A stretch of 64,000 bases of DNA, taken from Sinonovacula constricta. Lineage: Eukaryota > Mollusca > Bivalvia > Cardiida > Solecurtidae. Below, piece by piece: positions 40,545 through 53,200 of the stretch. The stretch's first letter is position 1, and each line of letters opens with the position of its first letter. Under the pieces are notes generated by a model, which ran no database searches, had not been told where the DNA came from, and saw nothing but the letters and a program-made list of their open reading frames with translations. A program made the translations under genes and the position numbers. The DNA lies in assembly GCA_007844125.1 (NCBI GenBank), contig CM017559.1, forward strand, positions 31,285,926-31,349,925, read 5' to 3'.

Positions 40545-40815
40545 GAGCACCAGTATGGGAGGCCCCAGGTTTCATCCCGGGCCGCGATATACCAGTCGTT
40601 AAAAATGGTAGTATTTTAGCTCAGGCAAATACATGTATAAGGGTAGTTCCACAACCGGTTGGCCCTTGTCAGGATAATGTGACTGGGTGTGGTATCATGC
40701 TAGGTGTTCACAGCTTGCTATACACAATGGTGGCACTATATCTGCTTCAAGTGAACACCATCTCCAGATAACTTAAATACTGTTGGTGGGACAATAAACC
40801 CAATAAACAAACAAC
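40545..40815 (+). mobile_element. SINE family 2, second copy
   Basis: CCCAGGTTTCATCCCGGGCC head remnant, body matching 16400-16733, and the same ending GTGGGACAATAAACCCAATA. Confidence 0.85.
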
Positions 40816-40954
40816 CAACTAGTACATGTATTGGATATTAAGAAACTCCCTGTATATGCCTGAGATGTAAATAGCCATAGCATATTATTTTACAACATCT
40901 ATATACTCCGTCCAAGCTTTTCAAAATATTGTATTATTCAGTGATAGGTTTTTT

Positions 40955-41365
40955 AGTATTTTATAAACCTATATAAAATATAATTGTGATAAAGAAAATG
41001 TTTTGTGATAAATATGTTTATATATTTTATAAACCTACATAAGATATACTTGTGATAAAGAAAATGTATTGTGATAAATGTGTTTATATATTTTATAAAC
41101 CTACATAAGAAATACTTGTGATAAAGGAAATGTATTGTGATAAATGTGTTTATATATTTTATAAACCTACATAAGATATACTTGTGATAAAGAAAATGTA
41201 TTGTGATACATGTGTTTATATATTTTATAAACCTACATAAGATATACTTGTGATAAAGAAAATGTATTGTGATAAATGTGTTTATATATTTTATAAACCT
41301 ACATAAGATATACTTGTGATAAAGAACTTGTGATAAAGAAAAGATATTGTGATAAATGTGGATAT
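40955..41365. repeat. 66-bp tandem repeat (~6 units)
   Basis: Units contain ATATTTTATAAACCTACATA and two TTGTGATAAA half-motifs. As 66 is a multiple of three, a 150-residue frame stays open on the - strand (KYINTFITIHFLYHK periodic); it is not a gene. Confidence 0.93.
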
Positions 41366-41487
41366 TTTTTATGAAAATAATATTGTGTGAAAAATATATC
41401 AACATAATATATTATTGTTTAGTTTAAATATTGAAAAGAACTGATGAAATATAATTATACAAATCCTTTTAAAATGCATGCATAGAC

Positions 41488-41667
41488 ATGTGAACTTATT
41501 CTGAGGCCAAGTTGGGAGATTTTCACCTGCAAAGTTAAGTGGGAGATGCTATTTTCATATTATCATAGAAAAAGGTTATGTTTCCAAATAGAAAGATTTC
41601 AGAAAAACACCACTCATTTTCCAGTAATTTTGAACCTTTAAATTTTAAGTGAGAGTTCACATGTATG
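41488..41667 (+). mobile_element. ~200-bp MITE-like repeat, copy 3
   Basis: ACATGTGAACTTATTCTGAG to GAGAGTTCACATGTATG, with a short internal deletion. Confidence 0.8.
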
Positions 41668-42926
41668 CATGCATTACCTTATTTTTTTTTATTTTTTTTC
41701 ATAGGCTGATATTCCTCGAATGGAATGTGTTTTTTATGGAAACCTTGCTTAAGCAAGTAACATAATAATAATGATGATAGTAGTAATGATAATAATAATA
41801 AAGATATAATGACACATTACAACACGTGTACTCTGATAAAATATATTAACTAAACTTCTTTCATTGGTCAAATTTAAAGAATTTTTAAAAGAAAATTTAG
41901 ATTTGTTCTCACCCAAACTTACACAATTAATTAAATGTAATGACTTATAAGTGTTTTTGTAACTTAGCCACTTGCAGATCAGAATCATTTCTCTTTGATC
42001 ATCGTACAAGTTTGACATGACAATTTGCTTTTCTTTTTACTTTATAGCAACTATTTATACTTTTCATTTTATTTTATTGTGTGTTCTTTTTCACAATATA
42101 TAAAACACAAGTTTTTATCATAATTTTGTTTCAGATTTGCTTATCATTATATTTTTTCTTATAAACTCTTCATAATACCATGGTTACAACCACAGATTTA
42201 TATATTTTTAACAGAAATATAAGCTCATGTTTATAATTATGATTTCATTGAAATGCTTGGTATCAAATAATATGTTGTTTTAGAAGTGCCATGCAATTAT
42301 ATTTTTTTCTTTTCATCCTTTTATACTATACATGTTGTATAATTGTATGTTGCACGTTTCATACAGAAATCTTACTCTTACATTTTGGTTACCTCCCTTG
42401 TAAGTATGTACTAGGTCTGATTTTTTTTGTTATCCCCATTTTTTCATTTAATGAAAATGCTTCAGACTGAAGCATTCACCTAAAATTGTATGTTGTTAAA
42501 TGGTATCAATAGTCATAAAATCATTTGAATTCTATGTCAAAAGTAAGTAAATTAATAATATTTAGAATATTTCTCGTATCTAGAACATGCAAAATAGCTA
42601 CCCCCAAGGGAGGTAATTTATACTATTTAATCTCACAGTAATCTGCTGTGTAAAATTGCCATATACATGCCATTTGAGAATCCATAATGTCCCATGCAAG
42701 ATTATCGCATGAGAATAAAAATAGAACACTGGCTTTTCCTGATCAAGTTAACAAATAATGCAAAGCCTTTGTCCATGAGTACTAACTAAAATATATGTAT
42801 TGCATCCATTCTGGCACTTTTTTAGCAAACAACATTTTATTACTCCAGCTATGTTGTTGTTTATTCTTGAATAAAATGTTTTTGTTGATTTGATTGTGAT
42901 GTCTAGTACTGGTATAATAAGATAAA
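41668..42926. other. AT-rich intergenic stretch
   Basis: A trinucleotide-rich patch (AATAATAATGATGATAG) near 41762; no coding signal. Confidence 0.4.
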
Positions 42927-43060
42927 TATCACATCTCACAGAGGGTGATAGAATGGAATGTTCACCCTTGACAAGTGAATGTCAACCTCAGCAAACCTTG
43001 TTTGACATGATTTGTCCCAGGTGAACATTCTGTTCTATCACCCTCTTTAAAGATGTGATA
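42927..43060. mobile_element. fold-back MITE (134 bp)
   Basis: TATCACATCTCACAGAGGG at the left matches the reverse complement of the right end (CCCTCTTTAAAGATGTGATA), and the pairing continues inward over most of the element (GTGATAGAA..GAATGTTCACC). No clear target duplication. Confidence 0.75.
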
Positions 43061-43090
43061 ATTATTATAATGATCTATTATTTCAAAAAG

Positions 43091-43876
43091 AGAGAACACC
43101 AATCTCATTAAAATGACATCCTAACTTTGGCTTCATTACTTTCTGCTGGTTAGGATCTGATAACATCCCGATAAAGGTCGCCTCGAAGTGACCTTTAAGT
43201 TATAAATATTAATGAGCCGATGACGTCAAACTTGACCAATCAGAAACCACGTTGTCTAAAAATAATTATGTGGTGAAAACAAATTACATACCTGTTGTAA
43301 CCGGTTGCTCATTTCTTCTAATTCCAACTTCATGTCATCCACATGTTGCTGCTGTCGAATAACTGACTCCACTTTTCTATAAAATTTCTGACACACCGCG
43401 GTATTGTTGTCAGACAGCGACAAACACTTCACTACCTTTTTCATATTCTGAAGGCGTTCTTCGTTGATTCTAAGTTTTTGTTTGAACTGTTTTTGAGTGT
43501 GTTTGCTCCCACTACCCGTTATCAGAACCTGGAGAAATGTCATCCCCCAAAAACAGCACCGATCAACAACGAATGTAATTTCTTTGGCTCTTTGTTTTAC
43601 TGGATCACAAATGTCAATGGGGGATGCCATCTTGAAAATGTGACACACCTTTAATCGGAATACCTTGGACATTGCCTCTCAATAAGAATTTCCGTATATA
43701 GCCGTAATCTGGCGAATATTCCTGAAGTTATACCCCAACATTTTGCACCTGACGATTTCATTGGCTAATCAAAGGTCAAATTGAGACGACACCTAATGCG
43801 ATGTCATCAGATCCTAACCAGCAGAAAGTAATGAAACGAAAGTTAGGATGTGATTTTAATGAGATTGAGAGAACAC
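43091..43876. mobile_element. MULE-like non-autonomous element, 9-bp TSD
   Basis: AGAGAACAC occurs at 43091-43099 and again at 43868-43876, directly outside inverted ends starting CAATCTCATTAAAAT. The terminal repeats match closely over ~68 bp (43100-43167 with 43800-43867) and more weakly to ~100 bp. Long terminal repeats with a 9-bp target duplication are the signature of Mutator-like elements; P-type elements are the alternative. No transposase. It encloses a coding-like exon on the - strand. Confidence 0.8.
43292..43630 (-). CDS. coding-like exon inside the MULE-like element, unknown protein
   Basis: Starts MASPIDICDPVKQRAKEI and runs 113 codons to SNRLQQ, where CAACAG|GTATGT forms a perfect splice donor at 43291. 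An in-frame Met 14 codons upstream (43672) is also possible. The second half is charged and helical (QKLRINEERLQNMKKVVK; DDMKLELEEMSNRLQQ), a likely coiled coil. I do not recognise the family. It could be a captured host first exon, or the first exon of the element's own lost gene. No following exon is found downstream on the - strand. Confidence 0.5.
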
Positions 43877-44839
43877 TGGCTAGTTCATGCTAGCAATCAC
43901 AAAGATATTCCAAAAAATAAGATGAAGTAAAACAAGAAGTAAGAAATGCAACGTTGACATAATTTATTTGGCAAACTAAGAAGTACAAGAGGAAAGAACA
44001 GAGATGGTTAGTTCAAATTAATTTAATATCATACAGAATGTTATCAATACTAATTATTAATAAAGCTATGTGTATTTATTTTAAAAGACATGGATACATG
44101 TAGTACAATGTTGTAAATTGTTCCACAGGGAACTGTTGAATAATATTTTTTTCTAAAAACGTTCACACTCAAAAATATACATGAATGTGAGCATTTTTAG
44201 AAATAGTATTAACATGGAAAGGATAAATGACCTAATATTAGCTAAAAGCTCTTTTAACATCTGTTGGGGATAAGGTCTCAAAAATGTATGTCTTTCTGCA
44301 GTTACTAAAGAAAGGAAAAGATCAGCATTCTAAATTAGTAGTATAGCAACATAAGAATATATTGTTCTAAGAGCCATTGAAATGATTTAATAGGATTTCA
44401 AAGGCAATAGTTTCAAGACAAAAAAGCAAGAGTTACATAAAATAAGAAGTATTTAAATCTACAGAAATGTATATATAAATAAAATTAATCACAAGAAAAA
44501 TGTATTTTTTTACATAAACAAAATGAGTATTAAATGCCTTAGTTATATTAACAAATTTTCAAACAATAACATAGGTTATCAAGCTTTACTTACTGCTAAT
44601 AACATTTATTAACAATACTAAATGAAGTCATACAAATATTTATACCATTTATCACATGCAGGTTTCTTTATAAGTAACTGTTGCCGATTAAAACCTGGTT
44701 AATATTAGATTAAAATAGGTTTGTTTTTAATTGACTGAAGCAGGCATCACAACCAAACTCCTGCTTTCAATGGGTAATTTAAAAAAACAACAAGAGATGT
44801 CTATAGACTGTGTGCTTCACTTTTGTCAGTGATGGATAG
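43877..44839. other. AT-rich spacer
   Basis: No coding signal or clear repeat seen. Confidence 0.4.
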
Positions 44840-44841
44840 TA

Positions 44842-46089
44842 CGAGGGGCATTTATAAAGTATTAATCAGTGCGATTTTTTTACGTTAATCTGAGCGTAAT
44901 TGGTACATGTTATACATGTATGGAAAGATTAGACTCTCCTCTGCAGTTACGTGCACGAGGAAACCAGGAAAAACCTACACAGTGAGCGCAATTTTCACTT
45001 GAATCGACTACGGTCAGGTACTCTGCAGTTAAAAATGGCAGATAAAGAGAACAATTCTCAAGATGAGCAAAGAGCGTATTGTAAAATACGCGCATTGCTT
45101 GGCTTTGCTGCACCTGATATTTAATCAGACTTAGACAAGGTTTATGGGGACAGTGCCCTATCGTATGCCACAGTTAGAAGATGGGTTTGTCTATTTACCT
45201 CCGGCGATAAAAGATGAGGCCCGTCCTGTCCGTCCAGTTACAACAAAGACTGATGGAAATATTGCTGTTAAAAAAGCTGTGGAAGATGATGCCTGCTGTA
45301 CAGTGGAGGAGATAAGTAATTTATGTGGCATTAATTTGTCATCGGTTTTTCAAATACTGACTCGCGTGTTAAAGCTACGCAAGATTTGCGCCAGGTGGAT
45401 ACCCCACCTTCTCACTGAGGACCAAAAACGGGAGCGCGTGCGAATTGCGTCACAGCTGCTCGATATATACAAGAATGCTGACCAAAACCGCATGAATGAA
45501 ATTGTTACTGGCGATGAAACATGGGTATATCTTTATGAGCCTGACAGTAAAGAAAAAAATAAGGTTTGGGTCGGTGAAAATGACGAACGGCCCCAAGTTG
45601 CCTGTAGAGCTCGCACCTCAAAACGCATTATGTATGCATTATTTTTGATTGCCAGGGAATGGAGGCTCGAATTCCTATACCAGAAGGCAGGAGTGTTACT
45701 GGAATATTTTACCGAGATTTGGTTCTTTCTGCTGTTGTAAGCCACTATACTGCAGCCCGTCCCCGTACCGGCGTACGCGGAATCAAGCTCCTTCATGATA
45801 ACGCACCTGCCCACAAGTCAGTGGTGGTAAGGTCGTATCTTAGAGACAACAGCATTGACACTTTACCACACCCTGCATATAACCCTGATCTTGCTCCGTG
45901 CGATTTTTGGTTGAATCCTTATATCAAGAACTTCATGAGGTTGACGTTTTGAATCACGGCAAGCTGTCCGCAGCGCGCTTTTCCAGTGTCTAAACACTAT
46001 ACCTAAAGAGAGCTACCGAAAAGCATTTTCCGATTTCCGTCTAAAAATTTAAAGCGCCACACTGATTATTACTTTATATATGCCCCTCG
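44842..46089 (+). mobile_element. mariner element, full length, TA target site
   Basis: 1248 bp. 30-bp inverted ends beginning CGAGGGGCAT (44842-44871; 46060-46089) with two mismatches, flanked by TA at 44840-44841 and 46090-46091, as for Tc1/mariner. Contains a broken transposase gene. Confidence 0.95.
45035..46050 (+). pseudogene. mariner transposase (D,D34D), inactivated
   Basis: From ATG 45035 the helix-turn-helix region (TVEEISNLCGIN), the linker WIPHLLTEDQK, and the catalytic motifs TGDETWVY, LHDNAPAH and YNPDLAPCDFW are all visible. The second and third Asp are 34 residues apart, which defines mariner. Breaks: stop TAA at 45122, frameshifts near 45212, 45645 and 45950. All three catalytic Asp codons survive. 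Reading continues to QCLNTIPKESYRKAFS near the 3' end. Confidence 0.93.
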
Positions 46090-46091
46090 TA

Positions 46092-47142
46092 TAATGAAAA
46101 CATTTAAGTCAAAAATGGGACATAACTGCCAAAATTATTTTTTTGATTTACAATTCCTTTTGAAATGGGTTGGGTTTTTTATAGTGAAAAAAAAAAAAAA
46201 ATTCATGGAGGACATCAAAAAATAGACCTTAGCAAAAATGTTAACTAATGCCAATGAGAGGGTCATGACAATTTTTTAGCTTTTTTCTTTGTAATGTGGA
46301 GCTAAAAATGAGCTGTTTTAATTATTAATGTCCTGCACAAAGGATTCCATTCAAACAATTATTTGAAAGGTCAGTAATTAAATACTCCTATTATCAAAAA
46401 ATAAAAATAAGATTAATTCATACTGACAGCTGAATGTCGAACAAAAAGTCCAAGTCATATAACTCTTTCTTGATTTAAACATGTGAATCCCTGCAAAATA
46501 TGTATTTCTTGTACATTTGTAACAACAAGTATGTACAAAGTAAAATGAAGAAAAAACACCCCTCAAAAGCAATTTTGGCACAAAACTATTTTCTCACTCT
46601 GAGAACTGGGATTACAAGTTGGTATTCCTAAGTCTACAACAAAAATGTTAAGATTCCTACAAATACATACATGTATAAGTACATGGTCATTAAACTGATC
46701 AATGGCACAGATCACAATGTAAATAACACCTCCATATAAACAATCAACTTACCGTTCCATTTTTATTATAAATATTTGTTATTTTACAAAACTGCAGACA
46801 TACTTGAGCAATTGGGCAACAGTATAGCACAAAGGAAAACCATTCAGACTACTTTGAGGAGAGGAAAGGTCTAGTGGTAGAACTTAACCTCAGTTGGAGG
46901 TCCCGGGCATTTGACTGGCCATAATTAGATTATAGCAGAAAAATCTGACCAATCAGATGCTTGAGAATGATCTCGGACTTATATGACCTTATATAACTGA
47001 TCAATTTGTGCTTAGCAGGTTAAAGATTTTGTGTTTTTTTTCTCTCCCTTTCAATGAATGCATGTTCACATAGAAAAGGTAGAAATGTCAGTAAATATGT
47101 AACTTTATAACTGAATAATAAATTAAATAGTGTTGTTCACAG
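46092..47142. other. convergent intergenic tail
   Basis: Probably includes the LAS2-like 3' UTR (down to about 46760). Otherwise featureless AT-rich DNA. Confidence 0.4.
46762..46767 (-). promoter_or_regulatory. candidate poly(A) signal of LAS2-like gene
   Basis: AATAAA on the - strand about 375 nt after the stop; the first such hexamer seen downstream in this AT-rich stretch. Inference only. Confidence 0.3.
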
Positions 47143-47266
47143 CTATACTTCCTCCATGCCTGCGCATAGTGGAGTGGTTTTGTTAATGGGGTTGGTTGAC
47201 TGACTGGTAGGAGTTGTAGTTTTGTTGTTCACCAGAGTCTTCAGCCGATCCAGATGTGTCAAAGCT
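47143..47266 (-). CDS. LAS2-like gene terminal exon
   Basis: Encodes ALTHLDRLKTLVNN and a Thr/Asn-rich tail ending GMEEV, stop TAG. Acceptor tttacag; phase 2 in. Confidence 0.85.
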
Positions 47267-50200
47267 CTGTAAAACAAGACATCAAAAACGATGAATACCT
47301 CCAGATAATGCTTAACTGTAATATAACAGTAAATGTAACAAAGGGGCATAAGTTTAAATCAAGCCGGACATGATATGCCAGTGCTATGCGCAACAAAGGC
47401 TCAGAACTGACAAGTTCTGTAAAGTTTCATCAAAAAACGAGAAATAGTGTGTATGCTTGTTTTGTTTATTTTTTGTAACATCGCACCAACACAAGTATAG
47501 TCATATAGGCAACACCTAGCTAATTACTGGTGGAGGATGACCCCAGACATGTCTGGGTTGAACCACTGGCGCATCGCAGGTTAGCTGGAAAACCTGCCCA
47601 CATGAAAGTTCTCAGCCTGACCGTGTCTTGAACCTCTACCAACTGCACTATTGATTCTTCATATAAGCAGATCTTGTGTAGTTTTCATATACATTTGGAC
47701 TGGCGGAATGTTTGCAAACAACATTCAACATAATCTATGTTTTAATTTTGATGGGTTTCAACAGGCGATTTTCAGTTTATTTAGGTTAAAGTTGGGCCAA
47801 GAAGACCTCGAATGCCATTGTTTTTCTCTGTCTTTCAAACAAAATCTTGTTCTAAACTGTTTTGTACGGATTGAATAATTTCAGGTGAGTTACTTTGGCT
47901 TAAATGATCAATACTCATTATTAGAATTTTGATTTTTAAGTATACATACATGTGAACTTTTTCTGAGGCCAAAGAGGGAGATTTTCACTTGCAGTGTGGG
48001 AGATTTGTAATTTTCATATAAACAAAGAAGGAAGTAATCAGTTTCCAAGTAGAAAGATTGCTGAAAATGTCTTAAACACCCCTCATTTTCAAATAATTTT
48101 AAACCTTAAAAGTGGGAGTCTCCCTCCAAAAGTGGGAGAGTTCACATGTATGAGTTTATGCAAAGGGGCAAGTCATTTGACTTAACATTTAGCTGAAAAT
48201 AGTGAAGATTAAATGGCACCCATTGGGAAATGATGTATCAAATTCTAAACTTTTTGTGACTTGTGCAGATTCTGATCAGACAGCTTCTAGAGGAGCTGGC
48301 TTATCAGGGTATACACCATTTTTTTAGGCCTGATTATCTGTCTATTGCTGCTTCAGAGTGAAATAGAAGTTTGTAAAGGTGGAGGTATTAATTAACTATG
48401 CACATACTACTGAAATATTTTGGACATACTTATGGAGAGATTCTCCACCCGGCTCCCCATGGAAGTCGTATCCCTGCAGAGCTGGTATATCCCCTGGGGC
48501 CTTGTCTACTGCAGGTACAGGGATGCCCAGACTTGCAGCTTCGGTCTGTAACCGACGCACCTGGAAGAGAATGCCTCAACATTACGAACAAAAAGCTTTT
48601 GAGTGGGATTTGGCATACAAAAAAGAGAGAAAGAAAAATGTAATACAGACAACTTTTTAAAAATATTTATAAGTTTTATCTTTTTTGCTAAACTGAAATA
48701 ACAATGGTCTTACACATAAAAACAGAATCCAAATTAAAGACAAAAACTCAAAAGCAAAAGTGTAAAAATGTTTAATACTAGTAATTTCTCAATAAAAAAA
48801 AGGCTAGACCACAAGTGCCCCAAAACACAGAAGACATACCCTCTCGGAAATCTTGGTGCGACTGGTCTCATCCTCACTGTCTGTGTGGACGGCTTCCTGC
48901 TGCAGTTTGAAGATCATGTTCTTCAGGGCTTCTAGACTGCCTGGCTGGGAACCACCCGAGTATGTCAGCTGGAACACATGACATAGGACAGGGTGAGTGG
49001 TGTAAAGTTAAACTAGTTATATGTTTGTAGAATGTAAGTGCTGATTATGTAAACTCATTGTTTTCAACTGTTTTAATATATGTCGTATTTTGTAAAAAGT
49101 TGAAGTGAAAGAAAATGAAGAAGAAGTAGAAGGTGAAGTTTTACTAGCAGTAGTAGAATAATATAGTAGTAGTAGCAGTGGTAGTAGTAATAACAGTATA
49201 GGGGTAGAAGTAGTGGTAGAAGTAGTAGAAGCAGAGGTAGAAAAAGTAATAGATATGGTAGAAGTTGTGGCGGTAGCTGTATTAGTAGCAGTAATAGGAG
49301 TAGTAGTAGTAGTAGTAGTAGTAATAGCAGGTGGTAGTAGATTAGAAGTAGTAGTAGTATTTGTAACAGAAGTAGGAGAAGCAGAAGTAATAGCATTAGG
49401 AGTAGTAGAACTAACAGTATCTCAAATGTATAAAATTTTACAGGTGGAAGGCAAAAAGTAAGTACAGGGGGCGCCCGTGGCTTAGCGGTAGAGTCGCCAA
49501 TTTGTAACTCCTCTGACTACTAAGCCTTCCACTGCATGGGTTCAAGTCCCATTTCAGCAAAGGACCTAATGTGGGAAGGTCTTCCAGCTGACTTGCGGTG
49601 GGCCGGCAGTTCTACCCAGGCATTTGTCTGGGGTCTTCCTCCATCAAATAGCAGAATGTTGCTATAATGACCATAAATGGTGGCTGTGATGTTTTTCAAA
49701 ACAAAGTACATGCAGATTTTGTAGAGGAAATCTTGTTGCCATGAAAATAGTTCCACCACTCATATCTTTCTTACGCAAAACAGTCTCTGATTTCTCACTT
49801 TAAATGTTTTATTTGAAATATGAAGCATTTTCAGTTGTTTGAGACAAATTTAAAACTGTTAAGAACCACAATTTATTCTAATTCTTTACTCATTTTCTAA
49901 ATCTAGTGCAGGAAATAAAAAGAAAACAATGAAGATTTACTAACTGAAGTTCACAGTTACAATGTAATCAGTATTTCTTAAATATTGCAATATTAAATGG
50001 TTTTACATAGAAAAGTCAAGGTGTTAACAAATAATAATTCATACTTATTGTTCTTACCTCATCAGCATCTCTTCCTTTTGTAACATTCCTTACTGTAACA
50101 GGTGCTTTACTGAAATAAAAAATAAATAAAAATTTCAAAATTTATTTATTCATCAAATGATTTGATGAGTACATCATGAACAGGAGTCCTGAAATTTAAA

Positions 50201-53200
50201 AAGAACATTTTAAACGTTGTTTTTTTTTTTATGGAAAAAAACAACAACAGCTTTTAATTATTACAATTTTCAATTAAAACTGCTTGTAATCAGTTTTTTT
50301 AACACATCACACTAATATATAACATAAAGAAGCTATCATTGGTGGAGAAAGCTGCTCAATAAGTGTCTGTGTTAAATATTCAGATCTTCAGCACATCTGG
50401 CACCTGACTGACCTCTCAACATGAAACTTTTGGCGCCAACAAACTCAAAACCAAGCGTTGAGATTGATGAGTCAGTGACTCCAACATCATACGCTTACCA
50501 CTAGGTTACAACATACCAGGGAGACTTTAAATATAAATTCTCACTATGAAGTGGTCTGTTCCCAGGGTCTGTCTCCGTCCAATATGATATCAGTGTCAGG
50601 CGACCGTGGTCGTCTGGTTGGCTTTCCTGGACTGCCTCTGTCGGTAACCATGCTCTCAGAATCATCCTCAGCTGAGTGTGTAATAAAAATGAGCATAAAT
50701 TAAAGACCTATACAAACTGTGAATGTGTAGTCTAAACAAACACAATCACATGCTGAACACCCATGCCACTATGAATCACCAAGAGTGCCATCTGTGTTTC
50801 TGAGGGCAGTCTACTAATCAGAACACTTCACATATACAATGGGACTCCATAATAACACTGTTAGTGGGGTCCATGAAATTCATCAGCATTATAAAGAACC
50901 GCGTTATAGATTTTATAAAAGGTGCATGTACTCTACTTATTTGTATATAAGTGTATAATGGTGGAAGTGATCGCCGATACATATTCGTTTCAAATCTATC
51001 ATCAATAATCCTAATGTGAAAAGCACATTTAGGGGATTGTTTCTTTCTAAAAGTTACTCAAATCTCCTCATTTTAAGCATGAAGCATTTCCGTATCAGTG
51101 AGCCCATTAGTGAGATTATACATTTTTCTTGCTCCTTTGATCTTTACTGCACTAATTACCGAGTGTTGCATTGATGACCTTATTACCTAATTCATTTCAA
51201 CAGTCATTAACAAAAAAGACAAAACTGCCCTGCTAGTGACCTATATTAAACCTACTTGTGTAAACATGTATCTGATTTCTCCCGCTTAAGCACTTAATTA
51301 GTCCTGCAATAACTGCGGGACTAAATTATCAACATGCACACTCTCTGTGTTGGCTGATCGCCAAGTACACTATCACTGCTGATCTTTTAGCAAAATACAT
51401 GTATTAGCTGTGTGTTTGCATGCTCAGGTATAACCTTCCCCTCGGTATTGACAGATCGCCAAAGTTACTAGTACAGCCCTGTAAGAGTGACATAATAGCT
51501 GTCATTGCTTGGCCAGGCATAACTTTAATCTATCATTACTTCTGCCCAAGTTCCGGGGTTGACCAAAGTTGATATATGAGGTAAATAAAATTATCATTGC
51601 AACAATTTTGTGTCCAAGGGTTGACAGTGGTCTAATGGAGTCAGCATTTTAACAGACAGCATTGTGCTATACAAGTGTATAGTGAAGACTGGGTGCCTGT
51701 ACACCATTTGAGTCTCGAGGTCTGCAGATACAATAATATATAGATATTATATTGAGAGGTATTAAAAAAACATCAATGGGCACCATACCGCACCATTTTT
51801 AAATTTGTATTTTGGGTTTTATACACTTGATAGGTCATACGGCGCAGAGTTTTTTGTTGTTTTTCAGATGCAAAAGGTTAAAAAAGTGTTTATATTTCTA
51901 CAGCATATCATAAAGATAATGCAGAAAATCAAATTTTGATTTTTACAGTAATTAAATTAACATCTACCACTACCAAATAAAAAATGAAACTTTTATACAT
52001 AAGGCAGAAACTGAAGCATGAGCCTACCTTGTTCTATTGGAGAGGCACCAGTAATATCACTGGCACCTGGTGGTTTAATCCCGGCTAGAATCGCTTTTGT
52101 ATCCAAACTGGAACACCGTGGAGCATCTTTACTTGTAAATGACAGACTCCCTTTAGCCGGAGAGTCGGTGTTGGTGTGTAATCGATCATTATATCGGTCT
52201 AGTGCCGCTGATGTTTTAGATTTAAGGTCCTTGAGCTTGTCAGACAGGGTAGGTGAGGTGGAACGAGGAGGCTGAGTATTAGTGGTGCTTAACCGGGAAG
52301 TATCACCAACCAGGTCTCTGTATGTGAGCCCAGGCGGAGGTAGAGTATCGTTTAAATCGCTGTTGTATGACGAGTCTTGTTGAGTATTTATAACAGGCAG
52401 AGGTCGCAAGAGGTCATGGAGTTGAAGCTTTTTCATTGGCTTACTAGTTGACACCACACTCGTAATTTCAGAATTGTCAATGTCGTTCACCCAGCTGGGA
52501 GGCGGCCGAGATGTTGTGAAATCTCGTTTCTTCCAATCAGTGTCAGAAACATCTGACAGGTTTAACGTGTCAACCCAGCTGGGAGCTTTGTTTGTCGAGG
52601 TGTTAAAATCTGTATAGTAGTCAGGTATAGGTTTGGCACGAATGCCAGATTCAAAAAGTTTACGCTCATGTTTAAGGATGGATGGGGACACAGAGCGACT
52701 TCTCTCATGTATACGTTTGTCAGGTGACCTTGACATTCTAGAAGTGTTAGGGGATTCTCCTAGCAACAAGGAAACATCATCATCATATGGACCACCAGCA
52801 CCAACTTTCTTGCCACTCAACTGTGTATTGTCATCTTGGAATTTTACACTTTTCTCTGCAGACAGAAAAAGTACAGTAATGGAAAAAAGTTTTTTGGTAA
52901 AAATGTACTCTGAATCTCCATTAACATCATTCCATTATCACAACACCTACTTATCTCTATTATCATCATCAACAGCATCATCATCATCATCATCATCATG
53001 AACCCCTTCACTGCCATGTATTTGCTTCCAATATGCCATGGAAAATCAAACTAATTTGTTTTATTTAATTCTATTTGAAGTAGATACTAAATTCTTCAGG
53101 CTTCTTTTTTATGCTTATAACTATGTACACATAAATGATTTATAATAATAACGTTGCACAAAAAGTGTTTTAAAATTTATAAAGAACAGAGTGTCTATTT

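Noticed and set aside
49073..49461. Poly-Leu (-) and Val-rich (+) ORFs
   Set aside because: Trinucleotide repeat artefact.
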